This document shows, one piece after another, positions 43,641 through 53,374 of a DNA stretch of 64,000 bases. Position 1 is the first letter of the stretch; every line of letters starts with the position of its first letter. Made by a program: the position numbers and the translations under genes. Source of the stretch: CAYNJG01 sp965216885 (GTDB lineage: Bacteria > Planctomycetota > Planctomycetia > Pirellulales > Pirellulaceae); assembly GCA_965216885.1 (NCBI GenBank), contig OZ244209.1, forward strand, positions 4,712,001-4,776,000, given 5' to 3'. The notes under the pieces are model-generated. The model did no database searches, was not told the DNA's origin, and worked only from the letters and a program-made list of their open reading frames with translations.

Positions 43641-44888
43641 ATGACGACGACTGCAGTCGGCTTCACCGAAGATGTCGAAATTCGCGGCCACATTATCGAC
43701 AGTCTGATCCTGCCCAAGATTCTCGATATCGTCACCGCAGGCGGCGGTACTTTTCAGATCAAGAATATCTCGATCGGACAGGCTCGCAACGATCCCAGCA
43801 ATGCTCTGGTTCGCATCACGGCCGAATCCGAGCAGCAACTTGGCGAGCTGTTATCCGCCGTATCCGCACACGGCGCCGTTCGAATCAACGAGAACGACTG
43901 CATCACGAAGTCAGCGGATATCGCCAGCGCATTTCCCGAAGGCTTCTACAGCACGACGAATCAACGAACAGAAGTTCGCCTCGCAGGACAATGGGTCGAA
44001 GTGACGGACCAGGAAATGGACTGCGGCATCGTCATCGATCCCGTCCGTCAATCGGCCCGATGCGTGCCCATGTTGGATATTCAACCGGGCGACGATGTTA
44101 TCGTCGGTCATGCCGGCGTGAGAGTCTTTCCGCTGGAGAGGCAGGATAGCGCTCAATCCTTCGAATTCATGAATAGCGCCGTCTCCACGGAGAAACCAAA
44201 GGGCGTCGCGATTCGAAAGATCGCCGAGCAGCTCTTCGAGACGCGTGCGAGTCAGGGCAAGTCGCTCATCGTCGGTGGCCCCGCAATCATCCACACCGGC
44301 AGCAGCAAGTACCTCCGGGCTCTCATTCAACGCGGCTATGTCGACAAGCTCTTCGCCGGAAACGCGCTGGCCACGCACGATATCGAACACGATCTGTTTG
44401 GTACCAGCCTGGGTGTCAACCTGCAGGAAGGCGACATCATCGAAGCCGGTCACGAACATCACCTGCGTGCCATCAACCGGATCCGTCGCGCGGGAGGAAT
44501 TCGCGAGGCGGTCGAAAACGGGGTGCTCAACAGCGGCGTCATGTACGAGTGCGTCCGTCACAATGTCGACTACCTGCTGGCTGGCAGTATTCGCGACGAT
44601 GGTCCGCTGCCGGATGTTATCACCGATGCCGTCGAAGCCCAACGACAGATGCGAGCGAAGGTCAAGGACGTCTCGTTCTGCCTGATGATCGCGACCACAC
44701 TGCATTCCATCGCCGTTGGCAATCTGCTGCCGGCAACAACGAGCGTCGTGTGCGTCGACATCAATCCGTCCACGGTCATCAAACTCAGTGATCGCGGCTC
44801 ATTCCAGACGGTGGGACTGGTGACGGACGTCGCTCCGTTCATGAATCAGTTGTTGATCGAACTGGACAAACTGGAGAACGCATCATGA
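43641..44888 (+). CDS. LOR/SDH-domain ornithine cyclodeaminase
   Basis: This 415-residue protein has the TIGR00300/LOR-SDH architecture: FTEDVEIRGHIIDSLILPKILDI at the N-terminus, then VVVDPVRQSA-like MDCGIVIDPVRQSA, and a Rossmann region with SLIVGGPAIIHTGSSKYL and KLFAGNALATHDIEH. In cyanobacteria the equivalent part of AgrE converts ornithine to proline and ammonia. The start ATG 43641 is preceded by GGAGG. The stop overlaps the next gene start by four bases (ATGA), so the two are translationally coupled and should work together. Confidence 0.85.
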   Translation: MTTTAVGFTEDVEIRGHIIDSLILPKILDIVTAGGGTFQIKNISIGQARNDPSNALVRITAESEQQLGELLSAVSAHGAVRINENDCITKSADIASAFPEGFYSTTNQRTEVRLAGQWVEVTDQEMDCGIVIDPVRQSARCVPMLDIQPGDDVIVGHAGVRVFPLERQDSAQSFEFMNSAVSTEKPKGVAIRKIAEQLFETRASQGKSLIVGGPAIIHTGSSKYLRALIQRGYVDKLFAGNALATHDIEHDLFGTSLGVNLQEGDIIEAGHEHHLRAINRIRRAGGIREAVENGVLNSGVMYECVRHNVDYLLAGSIRDDGPLPDVITDAVEAQRQMRAKVKDVSFCLMIATTLHSIAVGNLLPATTSVVCVDINPSTVIKLSDRGSFQTVGLVTDVAPFMNQLLIELDKLENAS

Positions 44889-45742
44889 AACCCGCGTCCA
44901 ATTTCGCTCACATTCTGATGTGCCCGCCGGATCACTTCGGCATCGAATACGAAATCAATGCGTGGATGAGCAAGGACCGCCAGGTCGATCACGAACTGGC
45001 CGTCACGCAATGGCATGGCTTGCGCGAGAAGCTGGAAAATGCCGGAGCAAAAACATCGCTCATCTCGCCCGCAGCCGGACTACCGGACATGGTGTTCACG
45101 GCCAACGCAGGGCTCGTTCATCACACGGAAGTCATCCTTTCGCGATTTCGTCCGGAGCCAAGGCGCGGTGAAGAACCGCTGAACAAAGTCTGGTTCGAGT
45201 CGAATGGTTTTTCCGTTCGCACTCTGCCCGACGATACATTCTTTGAAGGTGCCGGCGACGCACTCTTCTGCGGCAACACGCTGGTTGCCGGCTATCGACA
45301 GCGCAGCGACGCCCGCGGGCAGCAACTGCTGGGCGAGCTTCTGAATTGCCGCGTGATTCCGTTGGAACTGATCGACCCCTACTACTATCACCTCGACACG
45401 TGCTTCTGCCCAATCGCACCGGGAGTCGCCATGTACTATCCGGGTGCGTTCGATGACTACGGCCAACGAGCCCTTTCGGCGGCCGTCGAGCATCTGATCG
45501 AAATCGACGCCGACGAAGCCCCCAACTTCGCGGCCAATGCGGTCGTCGTTGGCAAGACGATCGTCACCAACACGGGCTGCCCAAAGCTGCACGCCAAACT
45601 GCGCGACGCGGGCTACGATCCCGTGGAAACGCCGTTGTCCGAATTCGTGAAGGCCGGTGGAAGTGCCAAATGCCTGACGCTGCGACTGGATGGCGAAGAA
45701 GCGGCGGGCTGGAAATCCAGCCACGAAAAGGTGTCCGCGTAA
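44885..45742 (+). CDS. Arginine dihydrolase / amidinotransferase-fold enzyme
   Basis: The 285-residue protein belongs to the guanidino-group-modifying superfamily. It has Asn25 in INAWM, FTANAG (71-76), the acidic EGAGD (121-125), His169 and Asp171 in HLDTCF, and the nucleophile Cys263 in GGSAKCLTL. This pattern fits ArgZ-type arginine dihydrolase, which releases ornithine, CO2 and two ammonia in one enzyme, better than arginine deiminase or DDAH. The paired upstream gene would turn ornithine into proline. The two genes correspond to the two halves of the cyanobacterial fusion AgrE, but in swapped order. Confidence 0.8.
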   Translation: MKPASNFAHILMCPPDHFGIEYEINAWMSKDRQVDHELAVTQWHGLREKLENAGAKTSLISPAAGLPDMVFTANAGLVHHTEVILSRFRPEPRRGEEPLNKVWFESNGFSVRTLPDDTFFEGAGDALFCGNTLVAGYRQRSDARGQQLLGELLNCRVIPLELIDPYYYHLDTCFCPIAPGVAMYYPGAFDDYGQRALSAAVEHLIEIDADEAPNFAANAVVVGKTIVTNTGCPKLHAKLRDAGYDPVETPLSEFVKAGGSAKCLTLRLDGEEAAGWKSSHEKVSA

Positions 45743-45800
45743 GAGGTGTCCGCTTAAAAATCCCGGGACTGCGGGCGTGTGCACCGGCCGTTCGACGCGA

Positions 45801-47147
45801 CTACTGCCGGCGTTTCAAATGATCCAGCAGAACCGCAACCAGCAGGACTGCGCCCAGCACAATCTTCTGGTTGAACGATTCGACACCCATCAGATTCATG
45901 CCGTTCTTGATCACGGCGATGATGAACGCGCCAATCAGCGTGCCAAAGATTTTCCCGGAACCGCCCATCAGCGACGTCCCGCCCACCACGACCGCGGCGA
46001 TCACCTCCAGTTCGTACATCACGCCAAACTTGGGATCGCCCGCCGCCAACTGCGAAGCCAACACAACGCCGCCGAGTCCTGCGAGCGCCCCGCAAATCGT
46101 ATACACCACCAACAGGATGCGTTTCACCGGCACGCCGGAAAGACGAGCGGCTTCTTCGTTGCCGCCGATGGCATACACGTAACGCCCAAAGACGGTTTGC
46201 GACATGACCACGTGGGCGATCAGATACAGCACCGCCATCAGCCAAACCGGGTTGGGAACGCCCAACGTACGCCTGCCACCCAACCAGAAATAGGCATCCG
46301 GCAGATCGGGGATGGACTGTCCTTCCGTCAGCCGAAACGCGAGACCGCTGGCCATCATCATGACCGCCAACGTGACGATAAACGGCGGCAGGCGAAAAAC
46401 AGTAATCGTGCCACCAACTCCCGCGCCGACCAATCCGCAGGCGACGATACCTGCCATCGTCCCCACGATGACCGTGCCCATGCCCGCGTCGGTACCGCCT
46501 GACAGCTTGACGATCAGTGTCGACGTAACGGCGGACAGAGCCACCAACGAACCCACGCCAAGGTCGATGCCGCCCGTGATGATGACCATCGTCATCCCGA
46601 TCGCAATGATCGCATAGATCGCAGTCTGGTTTGCGACACCAAGGATGTTGCTGAGCTTCAAAAAATCGGGCCAGCGATACGGCCGCGGGACGATGCGGGG
46701 ACCGACCGTTTCAAAGCGATCGAACACGGTCCACCTGGCAGTCACGTCGTTGGCGGCCACCGCGTCAATCTCGCCACCGGACGCTTCAATCTGCTCGATT
46801 GCCTTCCGCACATCGGCCGGCTGGCCATTGACCGTCGCCAACACATTCGCGCCAGCGGCAGAGAGCCCGGCAGCGGCCGCCTTGGAGAACAGCCGGTCTT
46901 CCGCCGTGTCTCGTGCGACGATCAGTACGTTGGCATTGCTAACTTGAGCGGAGATGAGTTCGGCAACCTGTGTACCCGCCACAGCACCCGTGGGATGTTG
47001 CTCTTTCAGCGTTAGCAGACTGAAGAGTCCACACAACAGCAACAGCACGAAGATCATTCCATAGTCACCCACGAACTGACCGCCCGGTCGCCGCGAGTCG
47101 CCGACTGTGGTGAGCTTCGGTTGCACGCTATCTGAATCTGAATTCAC
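45801..47147 (-). CDS. Ribose-type ABC transporter permease with extracytoplasmic insert
   Basis: The 448-residue protein is a BPD_transp_2 sugar permease. The core has QTAIYAIIAIGMTMVIITGGIDL, the EAA-like segment SGVPVKRILLVVYTICGALAG, and the C-terminal VVVGGTSLMGGSGKIFGTLIG. Between TM1 (about residues 31-47) and the core lie about 105 extra residues (48-155) that should face the periplasm. They show an alternating strand-helix pattern (NVLIVARDTAEDRLFSKAAAAG). The ATG overlaps the stop of the ATPase gene by four bases. The substrate is probably a monosaccharide. Confidence 0.9.
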   Translation of the reverse strand: MNSDSDSVQPKLTTVGDSRRPGGQFVGDYGMIFVLLLLCGLFSLLTLKEQHPTGAVAGTQVAELISAQVSNANVLIVARDTAEDRLFSKAAAAGLSAAGANVLATVNGQPADVRKAIEQIEASGGEIDAVAANDVTARWTVFDRFETVGPRIVPRPYRWPDFLKLSNILGVANQTAIYAIIAIGMTMVIITGGIDLGVGSLVALSAVTSTLIVKLSGGTDAGMGTVIVGTMAGIVACGLVGAGVGGTITVFRLPPFIVTLAVMMMASGLAFRLTEGQSIPDLPDAYFWLGGRRTLGVPNPVWLMAVLYLIAHVVMSQTVFGRYVYAIGGNEEAARLSGVPVKRILLVVYTICGALAGLGGVVLASQLAAGDPKFGVMYELEVIAAVVVGGTSLMGGSGKIFGTLIGAFIIAVIKNGMNLMGVESFNQKIVLGAVLLVAVLLDHLKRRQ

Positions 47148-48649
47148 CCGACTGCCAATTCCATAATCTGTTGTTGTGTCGCGTTTTCAACGTCCCGAAT
47201 CTCGCCGGTGATCCTGCCTTCGTGCATGACGATGATGCGATCGCTCATCCCCAGCACTTCCGGCAATTCGGAACTGATCATGATGATCACCTTGCCCTGC
47301 CTTGCAAGCTCATTCATCAGCATATAGATCTCGTATTTGGCTCCAACATCAATGCCGCGCGTTGGTTCGTCAAAAATGATGACTTCGGCATTGCGTTGCA
47401 GCCATTTGGCCAAAACCACCTTCTGCTGATTCCCACCGGAGAGATTCTTCGCCAACTGTTCCGTATTCGGCGTCTTGATCTGAAGTTTGTCGACGTACTC
47501 GTCAAATAGTTTGCGTTCTCGCGTCTGGTTAACAAACCCTGCCGTGGACAACGTGCTGAGATTGGGGAGGCCAAAATTTTCCCGGACGCTCAGGCCCAGT
47601 ACCAGCCCCTGTGATTTGCGATCCTCCGTCAACAGACAAATGCCCTCGCGGATTGCGTCCGCCGGTTGGCGGATATGGAGCGTGCGACCGTCGAGCGTCA
47701 TGGAGCTCGAGTCGGCCCGATCCGCACCGAAAACAAGTCGCATGGTTTCCGTTCGCCCAGCTCCGACCAGCCCCGTAAAGCCAAGCACTTCCCCACGGCA
47801 GGCCGAGAAACTGACATCCCGCACAGCGTCAGCACGATTCAGGCTATTGACGACCAGACGGGGTTCACCGACCTCGCTCGGCTCCTTGGGAAACTCGTTT
47901 TCGATCTCACGGCCCACCATCATTTCGATCATCTGCTGCCGCGAAATGTCGCTCACCGCAGCATCCCCAACGTGCTGACCGTCACGCAGCACGGTAATGC
48001 GGTCGGCAATCTCAAAAATCTCATCGAGGCGGTGGCTGATGTAAACAACACCGATGCCAGACGACTTGAGGTCCCGAATGATATCGAACAGGCGACTAAC
48101 TTCCTGCGGTGTGAGCGCCGCGGACGGTTCGTCCATCACGATCAGTCGCACGTCCTGCGATAATGCCTTGGCGATTTCGACGATCTGCTGCTGCGCAACA
48201 GAAAGCTCGCCGCAGCGGGCGTTCACCGGCACGTCAACGCCGATTCGCTGGAACAGCTCAAGCGCCCGTTGCCGTTCGTGCGTCTTCGCCGCGAAGCCGA
48301 ATCTCTTTTCACGCCCCAAAAAGATGTTCTCCCACGCCGTCAGCTCCGGGACGAGATTGAACTCCTGGAAGATGACTCCAACGCCCGCTGCATTGGCGGC
48401 TTGCGGGCTGGATAAATCAACGGGCACTCCGTCAATCAGAATCGTGCCGGAGTCCGGCGAATGCGCTCCGCCCAACATTTTGATGAGCGTGCTCTTCCCC
48501 GCTCCATTCTCGCCCAAGAGTGCGAGCACTTCGCCGGGAAACAGCCGCAGGTCGACGCCATCGAGTGCACGGACACCGGGAAAGGTTTTCCTGATGTCTC
48601 GCATTTCCAGCAAATACTGCTCCCCGCTCGGGGCGGCGGTTTGCCCCAT
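47144..48649 (-). CDS. Ribose-type ABC transporter ATP-binding protein (two cassettes)
   Basis: The 501-residue protein has two ABC domains in tandem, as in RbsA/XylG. The first has Walker A GENGAGKSTLIKML, signature LSVAQQQIVEIAKAL and Walker B VMDEPSAALT. The second has the family's degenerate P-loop (GLVGAGRTETMRLV), LSGGNQQKVVLAKWL and IIFDEPTRGIDVG. It would energise uptake through the permease encoded just downstream. The substrate-binding gene is immediately upstream, with a 6-base gap, so the operon order is binding protein, ATPase, permease. Confidence 0.95.
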   Translation of the reverse strand: MGQTAAPSGEQYLLEMRDIRKTFPGVRALDGVDLRLFPGEVLALLGENGAGKSTLIKMLGGAHSPDSGTILIDGVPVDLSSPQAANAAGVGVIFQEFNLVPELTAWENIFLGREKRFGFAAKTHERQRALELFQRIGVDVPVNARCGELSVAQQQIVEIAKALSQDVRLIVMDEPSAALTPQEVSRLFDIIRDLKSSGIGVVYISHRLDEIFEIADRITVLRDGQHVGDAAVSDISRQQMIEMMVGREIENEFPKEPSEVGEPRLVVNSLNRADAVRDVSFSACRGEVLGFTGLVGAGRTETMRLVFGADRADSSSMTLDGRTLHIRQPADAIREGICLLTEDRKSQGLVLGLSVRENFGLPNLSTLSTAGFVNQTRERKLFDEYVDKLQIKTPNTEQLAKNLSGGNQQKVVLAKWLQRNAEVIIFDEPTRGIDVGAKYEIYMLMNELARQGKVIIMISSELPEVLGMSDRIIVMHEGRITGEIRDVENATQQQIMELAVG

Positions 48650-48655
48650 CGCGAT

Positions 48656-49678
48656 CTATTCCTGCAGAGCGGGGTCAGCGTCCGCGTCGGCTTTGTAGTA
48701 GAGTTTCGACGGAATCAGAATCTGACCGTTGTCCATTTCGCTTTCGATGTCGTCGCCGGCGAGATATTTCATCATCATCTCGATCGTTTTGGCGCCGATT
48801 TGATCGGGATACTGAATGGGATCGCAAATGATCTTGCCGTCGCGAATGGCTTCCTTGCCGGCTTTTTCGCCATCGAATCCAATGATCTTCACCTGATCGG
48901 TCTTGGAAGCATTTTCCAAAGCCGAATAGGCGCCCAAAGCAGACGGGTCGTTAATCGCAAAGAAGGCCGCCAGATCGGGATGAGCCTCCAACGCATCTTT
49001 TGCCGCTTTGAATCCCTCATCCCGCATGCCACCGCCGTCCGTCTGCGAAACGACCAATATCTGAGCTGCACCCGCCTGGGCGTTGTGCGCGTCGACTTTT
49101 TCCTTGAAACCCTGCACGCGAAGCTGGCAGGACTCCGCTTGCGGGAAGTCGATGATCGCAACCTTGCCACCCGACTCGCCTAGCAATTGAACCATGGCGT
49201 CTCCAGCCAGTCGGCCGCCTTGCAGGTTGTCCGTTGCCACGTGGCAGATGACCGTCGCGTCATTTCCAACATAGGCAAGGTCGTTCGTGAAAACAGGAAT
49301 GCCCGCTTCGTTGGCCTTTTTGATGGCGGGGCCGATCGATGATTTGTCGCAGGGATTCAGGACGATGGCTACCACGCCTTTCACGATGAAGTCATCAATC
49401 TGGTCCGACTGTTTCTTGACGTCGCGTTCGCCGGAATTCACGATCAGCTCGTAGCCCTGCTCTGCCGCAGCCGCTTCCATGGAATCGGCGATGACTTTGA
49501 AGAACGGATTGGTCAGCGTCAGTGCCGAGTACCCGATTGCGCCCCGCGATTCGGTGGATTCAACGGAAACCTCCGGAATCTCAGTACCGTCGACGCCGGC
49601 AGGTGTTGTTGTCTTGCTGGTGCAACCAACAAGGCACAATGCAAACAGAACGAGCCCCGTCAGGATTGAGCGTGACAT
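48656..49678 (-). CDS. Sugar-binding lipoprotein of the ribose-type ABC transporter
   Basis: The 340-residue protein has a lipoprotein signal (LFALCLVGCTSK). A two-lobed type I periplasmic-binding fold follows: YSALTLTNPFFKVIADSMEAAA, VKGVVAIVLNPCDKSSIGPAI, AGIPVFTNDLAYVGNDA, LAAFFAINDPSALGAYSALE and VKIIGFDGEKAG. It delivers a sugar to the permease encoded two genes downstream. The exact sugar is not readable; ribose, xylose and galactose binders look alike at this level. It is the first gene of the operon, and a 185-base divergent region separates it from the sulfatase at 49864. Confidence 0.95.
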   Translation of the reverse strand: MSRSILTGLVLFALCLVGCTSKTTTPAGVDGTEIPEVSVESTESRGAIGYSALTLTNPFFKVIADSMEAAAAEQGYELIVNSGERDVKKQSDQIDDFIVKGVVAIVLNPCDKSSIGPAIKKANEAGIPVFTNDLAYVGNDATVICHVATDNLQGGRLAGDAMVQLLGESGGKVAIIDFPQAESCQLRVQGFKEKVDAHNAQAGAAQILVVSQTDGGGMRDEGFKAAKDALEAHPDLAAFFAINDPSALGAYSALENASKTDQVKIIGFDGEKAGKEAIRDGKIICDPIQYPDQIGAKTIEMMMKYLAGDDIESEMDNGQILIPSKLYYKADADADPALQE

Positions 49679-49863
49679 CGAATCCTCTCAAAATGTTCGG
49701 TTGGAAATGGCGACCGCGAAACGATAGTTTTATTGCACAAACGCTGGCAAGCAAACCATACATTGCAGATAACCGCCGCCGAACGCCTTTCGCCGATCGA
49801 ATCGATGGCCGCCGCCACGGATCTTGACGGAAACCAATTCGCTGCCCGAGACAGAGATATTTC

Positions 49864-51303
49864 ATGTTCGCAAGAAGCCTGATCCTGTGTCTGTTACCGT
49901 GTATCTGGGTGGCCAGTTGGGTCGCCCATTCCAGCGCTGCACCGCCGAACATCGTCATTTTGCTGGCGGATGACCTTGGCTATGGAGAATTGGGGTGCCA
50001 GGGGAACTCCCAGATCCCCACCCCACACATCGACGGAATTGCCGAGTCCGGCGTGAGGTTTACATCCGGATACGTAACGTCCGCCTACTGCAGCGCATCG
50101 CGAGCCGGCCTGATGACGGGTCGCTACCAGGCACGGTTCGGATACGACCACAATCCAACCGGCGCACGAAATGAAATTCCCGGAGTGGGACTGCCGACAT
50201 CCGAAAAAACGCTAGCCGATCGTTTGTCCGGCGTCGGCTACGCAACGGCGCTGATCGGCAAATGGCACCTGGGCGGCACCGCCCCGTTCCATCCGTTACG
50301 ACGGGGGTTTGACGAATTCTTTGGCTTCACACACGAGGGCCACTATTTCGTCCAGCCACCGTATCGGGGCGTAACGACCATGCTGCGGCGACGAACGCTT
50401 CCGCCGGGGACCGAAGGGAGTCGCTGGATTTCCGCCGACGGGAAACTCATTCTGACCTCGCATATGGGAAACAGCGAACCAGATTACGATGCCAACAATC
50501 CGCTTGTCCGCCAGAGCCAGCCCGTTGAGGAGCACGAATATCTGACCGATGCACTCACGCGTGAGGCCGTCGACTTCATTGACCGGCACAAGGAGCGGCC
50601 GTTCTTCCTGTATCTTGCCTACAACGCCGTCCACAGTCCGTTGCAGGGAGCGGACGCGTACATGGAGAAGTTTGCTTCGATCGAGGATCCACATCGGCGC
50701 ATCTTCGCCGCAATGCTCTCCAATCTCGATGATAGCGTCGGCACGGTACTGGCGAAGCTGAAAGAAGACGACCAACTGGAAAACACGATCGTCTTTTTCT
50801 TCAGCGACAATGGCGGTCCAACTCGAGAACTGACATCCAGCAACCTCCCGTTGCGAGGCGGCAAAGGTCAGGTCTACGAAGGCGGTTTGCGGGTGCCGTT
50901 TCTCTGTCAGTGGCCGGGCAAGATTGCTCCCGCACAAACAGTCGATTCGCCCGTCATTTCACTGGACGTAACGGCAACGTCACTCCACGTCGCCGGCGCG
51001 AAGCCGTCTGCGAACGCCGATGGTCAGAATCTGCTGCCACTGGTGACAGGGAAGTCCACGCCCGCGCCGCGCGAGCTCTACTGGCGAATGAACCGCAAGG
51101 CGGCCCTGCGATTCGGCGACTGGAAGATCGTTCGCAATTCCAATTCTCCCAACGGCAAATGGGAACTCTTCAATTTGCAACACGACCTGGATGAATCGGA
51201 CGACCTGTCATCGGAAATGACCGAGAAGGCCTCCAAGATGGTGGCGAGGTGGCAGTCGCTAGACCGCAAAATGGCACCGGTGCAGCCTCGAAAACAGCTC
51301 TGA
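49864..51303 (+). CDS. Secreted sulfatase (CSASR type)
   Basis: The 479-residue protein has a signal peptide ending near SSAAPPN and then PPNIVILLADDLGYGELGCQ. The active-site motif is C76-S-A-S-R80, followed by AGLMTGRYQ, in which the usual Pro is Ala; this variant is common in some sulfatase subfamilies. GKWHLGG, FFFSDNGGPTRELTSSNLPLRGGKG and LRVPFLCQWPGKI are further landmarks. The enzyme would need formylglycine maturation. It stands divergent to the sugar-importer operon, which suggests joint use of a sulfated sugar. Confidence 0.9.
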   Translation: MFARSLILCLLPCIWVASWVAHSSAAPPNIVILLADDLGYGELGCQGNSQIPTPHIDGIAESGVRFTSGYVTSAYCSASRAGLMTGRYQARFGYDHNPTGARNEIPGVGLPTSEKTLADRLSGVGYATALIGKWHLGGTAPFHPLRRGFDEFFGFTHEGHYFVQPPYRGVTTMLRRRTLPPGTEGSRWISADGKLILTSHMGNSEPDYDANNPLVRQSQPVEEHEYLTDALTREAVDFIDRHKERPFFLYLAYNAVHSPLQGADAYMEKFASIEDPHRRIFAAMLSNLDDSVGTVLAKLKEDDQLENTIVFFFSDNGGPTRELTSSNLPLRGGKGQVYEGGLRVPFLCQWPGKIAPAQTVDSPVISLDVTATSLHVAGAKPSANADGQNLLPLVTGKSTPAPRELYWRMNRKAALRFGDWKIVRNSNSPNGKWELFNLQHDLDESDDLSSEMTEKASKMVARWQSLDRKMAPVQPRKQL

Positions 51304-51460
51304 CCCGCCGTGTTGCGACGGATTTTCCCGATTTTTCCGTTGGGCGACGAGGAGTTTCTCCAGACTTGAAAACTCGATGCGTTTAGATCCGCCACAATAG
51401 TCGACGAAAAGCTAGGGTTTTCGGGACACCAGACCACAGTATCGATTGGGAACGGAACGC

Positions 51461-51769
51461 ATGATTCTCTGGGAAACGACGGAAGAAATCGGCAGCGAAC
51501 AAGCGACCCTCCAACTCGACCGTCGCAAGAGTGTGCGGACGGCTCCAATCGCGGATGGAACTTTCATCTGGCTGGAAGACGATCGCAAAGTACCGGTCAC
51601 TGTGACAGACGAATCTGCCAATGGGCTTGGTGTCAGCGTGCCGGACATCTCCTTCGAACTGGGCCCTCGTGTGCAAGTGGACTACAACGGCAAACGCCGG
51701 GCAGCGTCCATCGCACACTTAACCCGTAGCACTGATGGATCGTATCGCCTCGGGCTTGAGTGGCGTTAA
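51461..51769 (+). CDS. PilZ-domain protein
   Basis: The 102-residue protein starts at ATG 51461 (a TTG at 51446 is the alternative). The PilZ pattern is present: RRKSVR near residue 26, matching the RxxxR half-site, then VTVTDESANGLGVSV, matching the D-x-S-x-x-G half-site, and a final YRLGLEW strand. It may bind cyclic di-GMP. It is a stand-alone domain without an effector, so it would act by binding a partner protein. Confidence 0.75.
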   Translation: MILWETTEEIGSEQATLQLDRRKSVRTAPIADGTFIWLEDDRKVPVTVTDESANGLGVSVPDISFELGPRVQVDYNGKRRAASIAHLTRSTDGSYRLGLEWR

Positions 51770-51818
51770 ACGACGCTCGAGGTTCGCTACAGCCAGCACG
51801 CGTCGGTCGCACGTCACG

Positions 51819-53330
51819 CTACCATGGCTCGTCACCAATGTCATCGATACGGTCGCCATATTTCGAGGCCAGTCGGTCCAGTTCCAGCTTGAGCCGTGCC
51901 GTCACGTCGGCATACTCGGGTTGCCCGTACTGGTTTCGCATCTCGTGCGGATCGGCGTGAAGGTCAAAGAGCTCCCACTGATTGATGCGATCAAAATGGA
52001 TGAGCTTGTGCTTTGCCGTGCGTACACCCCGATGTCGCTCGGTCTTGAAATGCGACGGATAGTAACGGTAGTACATGGCCTGTCGCCACGACTCGGGCGA
52101 TTCACCACGCAGCATCTCAAGGAAACTCTCGCCCTGCATGTCGGCCGTCGGTTCGGCGTTGACGGCCTCCAATAACGTGGGAGCAAAATCAAGATTCAAT
52201 ACGATCTCATCGTTGGAGCGACCCGCCTGGATGACTTCAGGCCAGCGCACCAGCAGCGGCATCCGCAACGCTTCTTCGTACATGAACCGCTTGTCGTAGA
52301 GCTTGTGTTCGCCAAGGAAGAACCCCTGGTCCGCGGTGTAGACAACGATCGTGTTCTTCGCGAGCCCTGAGGTATCGAGAAACTTGAGTATCCGACCGAC
52401 GTTGTCGTCGACGCCACGTACACAACGTAGATACTTTTTCAGATAGAGCTGATATTGCTTTCGCGTGCGTTGCGGTTCAGGGAGATCTTTCGTCTGGGCC
52501 ACGAAGTTGGTGTGGTTGCCCCATTCGCTGCCGATAAACTGCAGCGTCGTTTTCAAGGCGTCCGATCGCGTTTCGTAATTGTCCAGCAGGTTGGTCGGTT
52601 CGGGAATCTCAACATCCGCCAGGAAAGACTCATACCGCTTCGCGTACTCCCAAGTGTCATGCGGTGCCTTGAAGTGACAAAATAGCGTGAACGGCTTTTT
52701 CGAGTCTTTTATATCACCGAGCCAGGCGAGCGCCTTGTCGGCGATCACGTCGGACGAATGGCCCTCGTAAGTTGTTTTCTTTCCGTCGCGGACGCGACCC
52801 GATTCTGCCTCGTCGCCCTGTTCGACAAATTGCGGACGGTGGTATCGGCCCTGCCCCGGCAAGACGGACCAGAAATCGAGACCGACCGGATTGGTATGGA
52901 GGTGCCACTTTCCGACAAATCCCGTGGTGTAGCCTGCGCTCTGCAGAAGTTTGGGCAACGTGTCCTGCCGCTTCTGATTCAGCGGCGTGAACTTGTAGAC
53001 GCCGTTTCGATGCGAGTACTTGCCCGTGAAGATGACCGATCGACTGGGCGTGCAGATCGAATTCGTACAGAAGCAGTTGTCAAAACGCAGCCCCTCGTCG
53101 GCGATGCGATCGATGTTGGGCGTTGGACAGACCTCGGAAAGCAAACCACCGTAGGCACTAATCGCCTGAGCGGCATGGTCATCCGACATGATGAACAGGA
53201 CGTTCGGGCGTTCCGCGGCATGGAGTCTCGACCCCGTGAGGGCCTGGCACATTGCGAATGCCAACATCACCGCCACGACAGGATTGAGGCCATGGTAAGA
53301 CCGTCGACAGCGTATGGGTTTGTCGTTCAC
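51819..53330 (-). CDS. Secreted sulfatase (CTPSR type, iduronate-sulfatase-like)
   Basis: GTG 53330 gives a 503-residue protein with an N-terminal membrane/signal segment (LNPVVAVMLAFAMCQALTG). ERPNVLFIMSDDHAAQAISAYGG and the motif C93-T-P-S-R97 with SVIFTGKYSHRNGVY follow. FVGKWHL, TIVVYTADQGFFLGEHKLYDKRFMYEEALRMPL and WELFDLHADPHEMRN put it in the iduronate-2-sulfatase-like group. It should act outside the cytoplasm on a sulfated glycan. An open extension to 53414 crosses a perfect hairpin and is not used. Confidence 0.9.
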   Translation of the reverse strand: MNDKPIRCRRSYHGLNPVVAVMLAFAMCQALTGSRLHAAERPNVLFIMSDDHAAQAISAYGGLLSEVCPTPNIDRIADEGLRFDNCFCTNSICTPSRSVIFTGKYSHRNGVYKFTPLNQKRQDTLPKLLQSAGYTTGFVGKWHLHTNPVGLDFWSVLPGQGRYHRPQFVEQGDEAESGRVRDGKKTTYEGHSSDVIADKALAWLGDIKDSKKPFTLFCHFKAPHDTWEYAKRYESFLADVEIPEPTNLLDNYETRSDALKTTLQFIGSEWGNHTNFVAQTKDLPEPQRTRKQYQLYLKKYLRCVRGVDDNVGRILKFLDTSGLAKNTIVVYTADQGFFLGEHKLYDKRFMYEEALRMPLLVRWPEVIQAGRSNDEIVLNLDFAPTLLEAVNAEPTADMQGESFLEMLRGESPESWRQAMYYRYYPSHFKTERHRGVRTAKHKLIHFDRINQWELFDLHADPHEMRNQYGQPEYADVTARLKLELDRLASKYGDRIDDIGDEPW

Positions 53331-53374
53331 CTCAGCCCCAATTCGAAACGAATTTAGCAAACTATTAACCGAAC

